Made by a program: the position numbers and the translations under genes | In this document: positions 7,702-16,437 of the stretch, piece after piece | How positions within the stretch are numbered: position 1 is the stretch's first letter | Layout of the letters: each line of letters begins with the position of its first letter | Assembly (NCBI GenBank): GCA_029858305.1 | Contig: JAOUFI010000013.1 | Coordinates: 1 to 44,907, forward strand | Direction: 5' to 3' | DNA: 44,907 bases | Source of the DNA: Candidatus Thorarchaeota archaeon | Lineage (GTDB): Archaea; Asgardarchaeota; Thorarchaeia; Thorarchaeales; Thorarchaeaceae | Notes under the pieces: model-generated | The model's database searches: none | What the model was told of the DNA's origin: nothing | What the model saw: the letters and a program-made list of their open reading frames with translations, nothing else

Positions 7702-8520
7702 TCATATCTTGGAGCCGGTGAATGCATCTAGAATCTGTCTTGCAAGCTTTTCGTTTGAAGCTGCAACAAAGTTCATCATAGTATTCTGTTGGAGCGGGCT
7801 ACGGAACTTCTTGCCATTCTGGTCAAGAACAAAACCACCTGCCTCAAGTACCATGTGTATGCCGGATAGATGAATTATCGGGAGCATATTTCTCAAATCA
7901 ACCATGGCATCTAGCTGTCCTGATGCTGTCCAACAAAGGTCGAGTAGGTTGGTCGCAGTTCTTCGTATGTCATGTACAGCATTCATTGTTCTCATTGTAC
8001 ATTTTAGAAATTCTAAGTCCCATGTTTTCTTAGAGTCATAGGATATGATTGCATCGCTAATATCAACTGGGTTTGATGTTGTCACTCTTTTTCCATTCTT
8101 AGTGATACCCTTCCCTTTGATCGCAATATAAAGTTCATCGGTGAATATTGATTCGATGACGCTGATTTCTGCATCATCAGAGGTCATGTTCTTCATCATT
8201 GGAAAAACTGATACACCAGTTGAAACGAGGGGAATTCCTCTCTTGAGGTTTGCAGAACCATCAATTGGATCAACAAGTGCTAGATATTCTGGTTTCTTTT
8301 TACTACTGAGAAATCCTTTCTCTTCGGTCAGAATGGCGAATTCTATACCAGAGCTTTGCAAAACCGATATGATGTCTTCTTCAGCCATCATATCTAAAAC
8401 TAGGGTTCGATCTCCGAAAGGATTCACAGAATCTGTATATTCTGATGCTTGGTCCATGTTAGTGAGAATACGTTTCTTTGCAGATTCGATTGCTAATTTA
8501 ATGATGTTGAGAATGGTCAT
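7702..8520 (-). CDS. Inositol-monophosphatase/fructose-bisphosphatase family protein with altered metal motif
   Basis: 272 residues. Family marks are TEEKG (catalytic Glu near 66-67), DPIDGSANLKRGIP (84-97, metal and phosphate binding) and a late LEAGGFVLD. Archaeal members hydrolyse inositol-1-phosphate and fructose-1,6-bisphosphate. The usual [W/T]DxAAG motif, whose Asp is a metal ligand, reads IIHLSG here, so that Asp is missing and an Ile-His pair occupies its place. Activity or specificity may differ. The ATG start is well supported by AGGAGGT six bases upstream. It is the first gene of an operon with the Mrp ATPase, whose frame begins at the adjacent base. Confidence 0.85.
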   Translation of the reverse strand: MTILNIIKLAIESAKKRILTNMDQASEYTDSVNPFGDRTLVLDMMAEEDIISVLQSSGIEFAILTEEKGFLSSKKKPEYLALVDPIDGSANLKRGIPLVSTGVSVFPMMKNMTSDDAEISVIESIFTDELYIAIKGKGITKNGKRVTTSNPVDISDAIISYDSKKTWDLEFLKCTMRTMNAVHDIRRTATNLLDLCWTASGQLDAMVDLRNMLPIIHLSGIHMVLEAGGFVLDQNGKKFRSPLQQNTMMNFVAASNEKLARQILDAFTGSKI

Positions 8521-8714
8521 AGAATAACCTCCTGTTCAGCTGTCGTAATTTCTTTAATTCATAATTCGATTTTCACAGAATCATCCATTGCACAAACGCA
8601 TTGAGTTTAATCTTGATTGTTTTAATACACTTTGAATAGACCAAGCAGGTTAGACAATACCTTAAATGGTTCAAGACACGAAATAAAAATGTAAGGTATA
8701 ACATGGTGGTTTTC

Positions 8715-9380
8715 ATGGGCTTCCTGAGCGGCAAAAAGAAAGTCGATACTGAACGAGGAATTCTAGAGATGAAGGGTACAATGAACGCATTGACCCTTAG
8801 AGTTAGAAGATTAGAAACTAGAATGGCTGAGGAGCAACAATCTGCAAAGGAGGCCATGTCGAAAGGCAATCGTTCAATGGCTAGGTCACATCTTAGTATT
8901 GTGGTTGATCTAGAGAATAGGAAGGCTCGTTATCAACAACAATACTTGACATTAGAAACAGCTCTTCTGAACCTTGAAGAAGCTAAGACTCAATCAGAAG
9001 TTCTCAGAGCATTTAGCATTGCAAATGATGCTTTAACAGAGGCTCGCTCTCTATTAAAGCCGGAAGAAATTCAGATGCAGCTTGATAGACTTTCTGAATC
9101 CTTTGAGCATATTTCAATTGCTGGTGAACTGTTGTCGGAGGATCTCACTGGAGCCGACTCAACGATAGAAATGGAGGAACGCGTCGACCGCGAACTTGAT
9201 GCAATGGAAGCTGAGATGCTTCTTGAAAAAGAGGGAGTACTTCCTCCTCTCGAAGTTGAAGGTGGGAAAAAACCTAAGGAAAAAGCTGCTGAAAAAGCAG
9301 GAGAAAAAAGAATTGATGATCTCCTGGCAGATCTAGAGAAAGAGGCTCGTGAGGAACGTAAAAGAGAGGCCGAGGGCTAA
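8715..9380 (+). CDS. ESCRT-III/Snf7-family membrane-remodelling protein
   Basis: 221 residues from ATG 8715 (an ATG at 8703 adds four; GGTGG lies five bases before 8715). A basic N-terminus (GKKKV) leads into a long alpha-hairpin: helix 1 with RVRRLETRM and a second helix with HLSIVVDLENRKARYQQQY, the spacing of eukaryotic CHMP/Snf7 helices 1-2. SEVLRAFSIANDALTEA matches helix 3-4. After LDAMEAEM comes an acidic/basic linker and a last helix, IDDLLADLEKEARE, resembling a MIM1 element that docks on Vps4. There is no winged helix as in CdvB. Family members form membrane-constricting filaments for scission or division. CTTAAATG at about 8661 may be the TATA box. No Vps4 or other ESCRT gene is in the window. 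Confidence 0.85.
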   Translation: MGFLSGKKKVDTERGILEMKGTMNALTLRVRRLETRMAEEQQSAKEAMSKGNRSMARSHLSIVVDLENRKARYQQQYLTLETALLNLEEAKTQSEVLRAFSIANDALTEARSLLKPEEIQMQLDRLSESFEHISIAGELLSEDLTGADSTIEMEERVDRELDAMEAEMLLEKEGVLPPLEVEGGKKPKEKAAEKAGEKRIDDLLADLEKEAREERKREAEG

Positions 9381-9416
9381 TCGATACTTGGGTATCATCC
9401 TATTCTGCAGGTGCAA

Positions 9417-10070
9417 ATGATATTGAAAATTAAACTGGTAGTCTTCGACGTAGATGGAACCCTCACTCAACATACTAGTGTGTGGTGGAGACTTCACGAG
9501 CTTTTTGGCACGACGAAAGAGGGTCGTATCTACTTCGACCAGTACTTTGCGGGTGAGATAAGCTATCAGCAATGGGCTGATTATGATGCTGCATTATGGA
9601 AAGGTCAACCAGTCGAACCTGTGATGGATGTAGTTAGGAATACTCGACTTGTTGATGGTGCAGCAGAAGCAGTTCATATTCTGCGAGAATATAATATCAA
9701 GACAGCAATCCTCTCTGGAGGGCTTGATGTCATGGCTAATGATATAGCCCGTCGGGTAGGGATTGATTTTGTTCTAACTAACAAACTCATCCATAAAAAT
9801 GGCTATCTAACAGGTACCGTTGAAAATGTCATCGGCTGGGCTGAAAAAGCAAAATACATACATCAAATTTTTGAACATTTTAGCGTGTCTCCTCAGGAAA
9901 CTGCTTTCGTCGGGGATGGCCGAAATGATATGAGTGTTTTCTCTGTTGTCGGGCTTTCAATAGCATTCAATCCAACAGACACGGATGTTGCCGATGCTGC
10001 TAATGTAGTCATAAAGGAGAACGACCTGCGGGCTATCCTCCCGCATATTATATCGGAGTACCAGCGATGA
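9417..10070 (+). CDS. HAD-family phosphatase, SerB-like (phosphoserine phosphatase candidate)
   Basis: 217 residues. FDVDGTLT (motif I) is followed by a small cap with an aromatic/acidic segment, LSGG (motif II, typical of SerB), a Lys in WAEKAKY (motif III) and FVGDGRNDMSVF (motif IV, GDGxND as in SerB). The ISYQQWAD segment resembles the substrate-binding cap. Phosphoserine phosphatase is a reasonable reading, but archaeal paralogues act on other sugar or amino-acid phosphates. ATG 9417 is preferred over GTG 9411. The end overlaps the convergent exchanger gene by 23 bases. Confidence 0.85.
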   Translation: MILKIKLVVFDVDGTLTQHTSVWWRLHELFGTTKEGRIYFDQYFAGEISYQQWADYDAALWKGQPVEPVMDVVRNTRLVDGAAEAVHILREYNIKTAILSGGLDVMANDIARRVGIDFVLTNKLIHKNGYLTGTVENVIGWAEKAKYIHQIFEHFSVSPQETAFVGDGRNDMSVFSVVGLSIAFNPTDTDVADAANVVIKENDLRAILPHIISEYQR

Positions 10071-11217
10071 GAAGGATGAACACATATACCTGAAGAAGAA
10101 TGATCATAGCACCTTCGAAGAAATCTAACTTGTGATCATCCGTAATAGCTCTTTTCAAAAACCATAGGCTTCCCGCAATGACAATGACCTGGAATAGTAC
10201 ATACCTATCAAGGGGAATCAAGACAAACATGCCTATTCCTCCCATGACAAGTAAGACTATCTGCAGGACTCCTCCGATGAGATTCCCCACAGCCAGTCCG
10301 ACTTTTCCCTTTGCTGCTGCAATTAATGCTATACCATGTTCTGGTAATGCTCCTGCCGCACCTAGGATTAAGGCAGCTATTGCTACGTGATTAATTCCTA
10401 ATGCTGTGATAGGCTCACTATAATGATGTAGGAATATCTCTACAGAATTTGTCAGAATCTCGCCTGCGAAGAATATCCCGACAATACCCATTATGGTTAG
10501 AATGAGAGCACTCTTCTTCCTGTGAGAGGGCGTTGCCTTGTTTTCACTATCTGTCACATCTCCTGTAGCCAATGCCCATGTATAGATGATGTATGATAGG
10601 AAGAGAACAAAAGATGCGATTGCTGGAAATTTGGGATCTACTGGTGGATTCAGGCCAACCATGTCTAGAATTCCTAGGGCAAACATGCAGATTAATGCTA
10701 CAATTGTCCATCTGATTAACACAGAATCCTTCTTAATTGCCTCTTCAGGCACTTTCATGCCAGGTGTTCCTTTTGTGGATATTACTATTGTCAATCCCAG
10801 AAGAAGCATATTAAATCCGGCAGCAATCAAGACTGATAAGACTGCGATATCCAGTAAGTCGGGACTTTCATTAATCCATCCAGAATATGCCGCAATTCCA
10901 CTGATTACAGCTTCGGGCATATTACTTGCAAGACTTGACATCATGCCCGCCATGTATGCAGTATAGCCAAGATGTCCTGCTGTACTATCAAGACCTTCAA
11001 CAGCCCATTCAGAAGGTCTGAATGCTAACCAAATACCCAGAACAAATCCGAGAATCAAGACAAGAATCGGTTCTATTCCTGAAAATCTCAAGGAGAAATA
11101 TACAACAATTAATCCAAAAATCACTGTAAATTCTTTTTTCCCTGCAACGAGTGAATCTCGCACTCCATGCAATTGATTTTGGCTGTTGCTTACGTGATCT
11201 ATTCTTGAGTCTTTCAT
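10048..11217 (-). CDS. Cation/Ca2+ exchanger family (CaCA) membrane antiporter
   Basis: 389 residues, about 10-11 transmembrane helices in two related halves. The alpha-repeats that bind the ion are visible: GMMSSLASNMPEAVISGIAA in the first half and GAAGALPEHGIALIAAAKGK in the second, each with the Pro-Glu core. LAVGNLIGG after the second repeat is also typical. A hydrophilic loop near residues 215-235 separates the halves. Members exchange Ca2+ (or similar cations) for Na+ or H+ across the cell membrane; the ion pair cannot be told from sequence. The first 30 residues are polar. The 3' end overlaps the SerB-like gene. Confidence 0.88.
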   Translation of the reverse strand: MKDSRIDHVSNSQNQLHGVRDSLVAGKKEFTVIFGLIVVYFSLRFSGIEPILVLILGFVLGIWLAFRPSEWAVEGLDSTAGHLGYTAYMAGMMSSLASNMPEAVISGIAAYSGWINESPDLLDIAVLSVLIAAGFNMLLLGLTIVISTKGTPGMKVPEEAIKKDSVLIRWTIVALICMFALGILDMVGLNPPVDPKFPAIASFVLFLSYIIYTWALATGDVTDSENKATPSHRKKSALILTIMGIVGIFFAGEILTNSVEIFLHHYSEPITALGINHVAIAALILGAAGALPEHGIALIAAAKGKVGLAVGNLIGGVLQIVLLVMGGIGMFVLIPLDRYVLFQVIVIAGSLWFLKRAITDDHKLDFFEGAMIILLQVYVFILLIAGTPI

Positions 11218-11283
11218 TGCACTCGGCCTATGTTCTTATGATAGTTTCAAACAGGCTATTAATGCTGATGATTCTTTGCAGTA

Positions 11284-12441
11284 TCATTTCACGTTTGTAT
11301 ATCTAGAACCCACTCCTGTGTTCAGAAGAATAACTTCCTCATCAAAATCGATAGTTCCCGCTTCAATGAGATTGCTTAAACCAGCAATTCCAACCGCGCT
11401 CTCAGGACAGATATCCAATCCTTCCAAACGCCCAACCATACGCCTAGTTGGTCCAATGTCTTGCTCAGCTACTGCTACTGCTCCACCTCGCGAGCCTCTG
11501 ATAGCACTGAGTATCTGTCTTCCTGCAAATGGTTTCGGAACACGTAAGCCCAGAGCCATAGTTTCTCCATTCAACCACGCATCCAAATCATCGGTTCCTT
11601 TTTCTATTGCTCGTACAACAGGAGCACAACCACCACTCTGCGCAGCATATATCCTTGGACGTTCGCTGCCAATCAGCCCAAGCATTTCCATCTCCTCAAA
11701 AGCTTTCCAGATTCCAATAATTGCAGTTCCACCTCCGGTAGGGCAAATGATTGCATCTGGAACTGACCATCCCATCTGCTCTGAAATTTCAAAACCAAGT
11801 GTCTTTTTTCCTTCAACCCTATACGGCTCTTTTGTTGTAGAAAGATCGGTCCAATCACCGTTTCTCTTTCTCATCTCATCTCCAGCTTCCGATATTGTAC
11901 CATTTACTCTAACAGTTGCTGCTCCAAAGAGCTCACATTGAGAGAAAAATGGTTCTGGGGTATCATCAGGCATAAAGATGTGCGCTGGTACTCCTGCGGC
12001 TGCACTATAAGCGCTCACAGACACTGCGGCATTACCTGCTGATGGAAGTGCAAAGCTTTTTGCTCCGAGTTCGAGATTCTTTGAAACAGCTACTGATAGA
12101 CCTCTATCCTTGAAACTGCCTGTTGGGTTTTGGGCTTCATCTTTAATTCTCAACATTCTTAGGCCTAGATGTTTACCAAGTTGCCTAGACAAAAGAAGTG
12201 GTGTCCAACCTTCACCAAGGCTGATAATATAGGATGGAGATTTGACAGGCAGAACTTGTGAATATCTCCACATCGAATTCAGATTTGAGGGAAAATCTCC
12301 TGACTCAATTTCCTCTTGAACACTGTTGATATCATATTTTGCGAACAAAGTGGAACCACACACACAAAATGATGTGAGACTATCTGCAGAGTGCTTTCTT
12401 CGACATTGCGGACATTCGAGATGTGATATATGAGAAATCAC
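11284..12441 (-). CDS. thrC: Threonine synthase
   Basis: A PLP enzyme converting O-phosphohomoserine to threonine. GSFKDRG holds the Schiff-base lysine. SLGEGWTPLL, DEAQNPTGSFKDRG, SAGNAAVS and GGGTAI are classic fold-type II motifs. An N-terminal zinc ribbon (CPQC...CVCG) occurs in many archaeal threonine synthases. GTG 12441 is chosen because AGGTG lies six bases upstream; GTG 12450 would add three residues. It is divergent from the ChlI-like gene with about 130 bases of promoter region between. No other threonine genes adjoin. Confidence 0.92.
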   Translation of the reverse strand: MISHISHLECPQCRRKHSADSLTSFCVCGSTLFAKYDINSVQEEIESGDFPSNLNSMWRYSQVLPVKSPSYIISLGEGWTPLLLSRQLGKHLGLRMLRIKDEAQNPTGSFKDRGLSVAVSKNLELGAKSFALPSAGNAAVSVSAYSAAAGVPAHIFMPDDTPEPFFSQCELFGAATVRVNGTISEAGDEMRKRNGDWTDLSTTKEPYRVEGKKTLGFEISEQMGWSVPDAIICPTGGGTAIIGIWKAFEEMEMLGLIGSERPRIYAAQSGGCAPVVRAIEKGTDDLDAWLNGETMALGLRVPKPFAGRQILSAIRGSRGGAVAVAEQDIGPTRRMVGRLEGLDICPESAVGIAGLSNLIEAGTIDFDEEVILLNTGVGSRYTNVK

Positions 12442-12572
12442 TTGGTTCACCTGAAACTAGACTATAAGATAATCTGTGCACTTGTACATAAGCATGTAGG
12501 ATTGATTGAATGAACACCCTTATTTATCGTTACAGTATTCAGGTTTTTCGATAGTATACGGATGTGTAGTTT

Positions 12573-13796
12573 TTGGGAGAGCTGAAACGCACTACATTGC
12601 CTTTCACAGCTATCATTGGTTTAGGAAATCTCAAATTAGCCCTAATTCTAAATGGGGTAAATCCACTAATTGGTGGAGTCCTTATATCGGGTCCGAAAGG
12701 AACAGGTAAAACAACAGTTGTTCGTGCACTTGCTGATTTGCTGCCAGAAGTTGAGGTAGTAGTAGATTGTCAATTTGGATGCAATCCAAACACTCCCGAT
12801 CTCCTCTGCGAAGAATGTAGAACTCGCGTGTCAAATGGGACAATTCTTGAATCCTTCAAAAGAAAGATGAGAGTTGTTAATTTACCTCTCTCAACAACTG
12901 AAGATCGTCTAATAGGCGCTTTAGATATCGAATTGGTCCTACAAGAGGGCATCCGTGCGTTGAAACCTGGGATATTAGCAGAAGCACATCAGAATGTACT
13001 CTATGTTGATGAAGTTAATCTCTTGCCTGATCACCTTGTAGATGATCTTCTTGACGCAGCAGCAACAAAAATTAACACTATTGAACGAGAGGGTATCTCA
13101 ATCTCACATCCCTCTAATTTTGTCTTAATTGGTACAATGAATCCTGAGGAAGGGGAGTTACGCCCACAACTACTAGATCGATTTGCTCTTCACGTAGCAG
13201 TTGGTTCTAATTACTCCATCGAAGAACGGATGGAGCTTGTCAGAAGAAATCTCGAGTTTGAGAGAAATCCCGAGAAGTTCCGAACAGAATGGCTCAATGA
13301 ACAGATAGAGCTTGAAAAGAGAATACTTCGCGCCAAGGAAATTCTGGAGACTGTAGAGCTTGATGATGCGAACTTACGTGCCATTGCGATGGCGTGTGAT
13401 GCCTTGGAGGTTGATGGTGTTCGACCTGATATTGTTATCAGCAAAACTGCTATCACGCATGCAGCATTCCAAGGTCGTTCAAAGGTCATTCTTGAAGATA
13501 TGAAACTTGCTTCTCAGCTTGCTTTAAGTCACAGAACTCGACGAGGGGGTCTCTTAGAGCCGCCCTCTTCAGATGATATTGATAGAGCAATTACAAGAGC
13601 TATTGAGGTTTCAAAGAAAAACGATAGACGAAAATCCCCAACTGAAGTTCCAAAGGAAGAAGAAAAGGCTACTGAGAAGGGAGAAAGGCGTAGTGGAGGT
13701 CGTTTTGGCAGACAATCTAGCTTTGCCCAATATGAACGACAAGAGGCAAAAAAAAACTCCGGGAAAAATAAGGAATCCTATGGGCGATCCCATTAA
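12573..13796 (+). CDS. ChlI-like AAA+ ATPase (Mg/Co-chelatase I-subunit family)
   Basis: 407 residues from TTG 12573; the N-terminus (KRTTLPFTAIIGLGNLKLAL) matches the family start. Walker A GPKGTGKTT is at 40-48. The Cys-bearing insert FGCNPN...LLCEEC is as in archaeal ChlI/BchI homologues. Walker B is LYVDEVNLL, the sensor is GTMNPEEGELRPQLLDRF with its Arg finger, and the C-terminal helical lid has SKTAITHAA. The last 60 residues are a charged linker. These ATPases work as rings with a VWA partner, here the next gene, overlapping by 17 bases. Substrate may be metal insertion into a tetrapyrrole or remodelling of another complex. Confidence 0.9.
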   Translation: MGELKRTTLPFTAIIGLGNLKLALILNGVNPLIGGVLISGPKGTGKTTVVRALADLLPEVEVVVDCQFGCNPNTPDLLCEECRTRVSNGTILESFKRKMRVVNLPLSTTEDRLIGALDIELVLQEGIRALKPGILAEAHQNVLYVDEVNLLPDHLVDDLLDAAATKINTIEREGISISHPSNFVLIGTMNPEEGELRPQLLDRFALHVAVGSNYSIEERMELVRRNLEFERNPEKFRTEWLNEQIELEKRILRAKEILETVELDDANLRAIAMACDALEVDGVRPDIVISKTAITHAAFQGRSKVILEDMKLASQLALSHRTRRGGLLEPPSSDDIDRAITRAIEVSKKNDRRKSPTEVPKEEEKATEKGERRSGGRFGRQSSFAQYERQEAKKNSGKNKESYGRSH

Positions 13797-15246
13797 GGGA
13801 ACTTTGTGTGCTGTAATGATGGTTGTAGTATTTTCTTATTTTCTATGGATTTTTGTTAGTCCAATCAATTGGCTTTTTGGTATTTGGATTCTTGAGTTTC
13901 CACCTTTTCATGTTCTACTCATTGATACCATCATTTTTGTTCCTCTTATTTGGCGACTTATTCGTAAGTGGCTCGAAGTCATGACTCGACGAAAAAGCGG
14001 ACCGACCGCAGGAATTGATACAGTTGAACCCGGACTGGCAAAACCTGAAGAAGGCGATGAGTGGGGACTTGCTACAAGACCGTATAAACCGGAGAAACCA
14101 AACCTCATCACTGGTCCCAAATCTGACATTAGAGAGTCTCCCTTTGGTCTTGACGATGGATTCTTTGTTAAAATACCAGATATAGATACTGGAGAAGAAA
14201 TCTTTGATACAACTAAGCTTCGAAAGAGGGCTATGATACGTTCTAGAGTCACGACTGGAGGTTGGATCAACAAACGTGTAAGTTCCCGGGCAATGGGCTC
14301 TCTTAAGGCATCAGACACAGTCACGCATGGAAGACCAGTCCGCTTCCGTATTCCTTCTCACGAGATAGGAAGTATACATATCCCATCCACTGTAATGGCA
14401 GCAATTACAAGATTTGGACATAAACCTGAATTGCCAATCAGGATAACACGTGAGGACATACGAGAGAGTATGTTCACTGGCAAAACGCCCTTGACGATTA
14501 TTCTTGTTATTGATGTAAGTTTGTCAATGAAAGGTAGTATGGAGGAAGTTCGACAATTTCTCGAACGCATTGAACGTGAAACGCGTGGTTCTAAGGATCG
14601 TACTGGCATAATTGCATTCAAGGATAGTGGAGCTGTGGAGGTCCAAGCACCAACTACCAATTGGAACAAAATCTACAGAGCTTTAGGCCGCCTAAAAGTT
14701 TCTGGGCTAACACCACTTGCAGAAGCTCTCCGGAAGGCTATGGAAACCATTCAGAGAGAACGAATGAGGAGCCCAGACATAGAACCACTTCTTATAGTCA
14801 TTTCCGACTTCTCTCCCAATATACCCCTAGCACAGTCTGTAGGACCTGGACATACTCAATTTACGCCGGTTCAAGACCTCATTCGAACCTCTCGATTGAT
14901 ACGAAAAGCCAAGATACGCATAGCTGCCGTAAATGTTGACCCAGAGCAGAGCAAGTGGCCTAAGTTCCTAAAGAGACCCTACCACGATGCATTAGAATTA
15001 GCAACTATGCTAAGAGCTCGGAAAGAGGGTTTCAGTGATCCGATTGAAACTATACTTGCAGTTGAAGAATTCAGAAAGTCCTTTGGCGCCTATATTGTAG
15101 CTCGGACTGGTGGAGGTCGAGCACATCTCTCGCGTGAGCTTATGAAAGAAAAATCGATATTAAAGACACTCTTGAGAACTGGTCAATCAAAGTCACGCCT
15201 TCGCGAGGATGATTTGAGGGCGGTTGAAGAATACATTCCCAGTTAG
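13780..15246 (+). CDS. Membrane-tethered VWA-domain protein, ChlD-like partner
   Basis: 488 residues. ATG 13780 has AAGGA five bases upstream and overlaps the end of the ChlI-like gene; an earlier open frame is antisense-free but runs inside that gene. Two hydrophobic segments (about residues 10-30 and 38-60) anchor it. A charged, proline-rich middle follows. From about residue 240 comes the von Willebrand A domain with an intact MIDAS: DVSLSMKGS, then Thr in LTPLAEAL, then Asp in ISDFSPN. A C-terminal segment of about 100 residues has Arg/Lys-rich ends. ChlD subunits normally lack membrane anchors and carry an N-terminal AAA domain, so this is a reduced, tethered version. Confidence 0.85.
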   Translation: MGDPIKGTLCAVMMVVVFSYFLWIFVSPINWLFGIWILEFPPFHVLLIDTIIFVPLIWRLIRKWLEVMTRRKSGPTAGIDTVEPGLAKPEEGDEWGLATRPYKPEKPNLITGPKSDIRESPFGLDDGFFVKIPDIDTGEEIFDTTKLRKRAMIRSRVTTGGWINKRVSSRAMGSLKASDTVTHGRPVRFRIPSHEIGSIHIPSTVMAAITRFGHKPELPIRITREDIRESMFTGKTPLTIILVIDVSLSMKGSMEEVRQFLERIERETRGSKDRTGIIAFKDSGAVEVQAPTTNWNKIYRALGRLKVSGLTPLAEALRKAMETIQRERMRSPDIEPLLIVISDFSPNIPLAQSVGPGHTQFTPVQDLIRTSRLIRKAKIRIAAVNVDPEQSKWPKFLKRPYHDALELATMLRARKEGFSDPIETILAVEEFRKSFGAYIVARTGGGRAHLSRELMKEKSILKTLLRTGQSKSRLREDDLRAVEEYIPS

Positions 15247-15351
15247 TAATTAATTTTGCATTCTCGATTAGATTATTAACAAAACAGGTTTCTTGACATA
15301 TGCGTATGGCTGACAAATGTCTTCTGTCATAGTGAGCGAGGAGAGCCCTGT

Positions 15352-16437
15352 ATGGGTTTCAATGAATTTGCTTTTCATGCACTAGACACAAGCCATGCGC
15401 ACCTACCGTTTATAGGAGCCCATTTGATGTTTCCAGGAAAAGTCCCACCGGAGATTCTCAATAAACTTGTCTTCTCTCATCTCGGAGTGCTGGATCCTAA
15501 TGTTCTTCTTGGACCAAGACTCGGGGAAGACGCATCACTCATTCAAATAGGTGATCTTGTGGTTGTTGCTTCAACTGATCCTATCACTGGTTCAGTAGAG
15601 GATATTGGTTGGCTGGTTGTTCATGTTAATGCAAATGATGTTGCTACTTTTGGAATAGCTCCCAGATGGTTCCTGGTTTCAATTATGTTGCCTAGTGGCT
15701 CAAGACCTGAAGAATTAGGAAGGATAATGGAGCAAATCGACAAAGCTGCTAAGACTTTGAATATTGCTGTCGTAGGTGGTCACTCGGAAATAACTGAAAG
15801 AATAGAACAGCCAATTGTCGTGGGCTTTATGATGGGGATGACTGAGAAAGACCAATATGTTACTACAAAAGGGGCGCAACCAGGAGATATGCTGTTGATG
15901 ACCAAATCCGCAGCAATTGAAGGAACTGCTATTCTTGCCACAGAGGGATATGATACGCTGTCTAAGATACTTGGTGCCGATATCATCATAGAAGCCCGTA
16001 AGTTAAGAGAACAGATTAGCGTTGTCAAGGACGGAATCCATGCATTTAGAACTGGTCATGTACATGCAATGCACGATCCAACTGAGGGAGGTCTTGCAGG
16101 TGGAATCCATGAACTGTGCGACGCCAGCATAGTAGGCTTTGAGATCGATTACAATGCCATTCCACTGAGTAAGCCAACGAGGCTTATTTGCCAAGCTCTT
16201 GATATTAATCCACTTGAGCTAATCAGTAGCGGAACCATGTTAATCACTTGTCTTCCCAAACATGCAGACTCTATTGTTAATGCCCTGCGACAAGTCGGTA
16301 TTGAAGCGAAAGCTATCGGGACAATAGCTTCTGACCCGGCTCATAGGAAGATACGCTTTGATGGTAAGATTCTAGATTTAGAAAGACCTACTACTGATGC
16401 ACTCTGGAGTGGTCTAAAGAAGTTCAGTCTGCCATGA
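15352..16437 (+). CDS. HypE/AIR-synthase-related ATP-binding protein
   Basis: 361 residues. An archaeal AIRS/HypE-like fold: GPRLGEDASLI (N-terminal ATP motif), STDPITG, HVNANDVATFG, VVGGHSE, and HDPTEGGLAGGIHEL in the C-terminal half are all typical. Relatives include HypE, SelD and PurM; this paralogue lacks the C-terminal Cys tail of HypE, so it is not a standard hydrogenase maturation protein. The substrate is unknown. GGAG eight bases before ATG 15352 supports this start, though the family normally begins near the MFPGKVPPEIL segment, giving a 25-residue N-terminal extension. It follows the VWA gene by 105 bases and converges with surE with a small overlap. Confidence 0.85.
   Translation: MGFNEFAFHALDTSHAHLPFIGAHLMFPGKVPPEILNKLVFSHLGVLDPNVLLGPRLGEDASLIQIGDLVVVASTDPITGSVEDIGWLVVHVNANDVATFGIAPRWFLVSIMLPSGSRPEELGRIMEQIDKAAKTLNIAVVGGHSEITERIEQPIVVGFMMGMTEKDQYVTTKGAQPGDMLLMTKSAAIEGTAILATEGYDTLSKILGADIIIEARKLREQISVVKDGIHAFRTGHVHAMHDPTEGGLAGGIHELCDASIVGFEIDYNAIPLSKPTRLICQALDINPLELISSGTMLITCLPKHADSIVNALRQVGIEAKAIGTIASDPAHRKIRFDGKILDLERPTTDALWSGLKKFSLP

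Noticed and set aside
11276..11941. Open plus-strand frame of 221 codons opposite thrC
   Set aside because: It lies wholly antisense to a clear threonine synthase, and its sequence is Ser/Pro-rich with no domain, as expected for a shadow frame.
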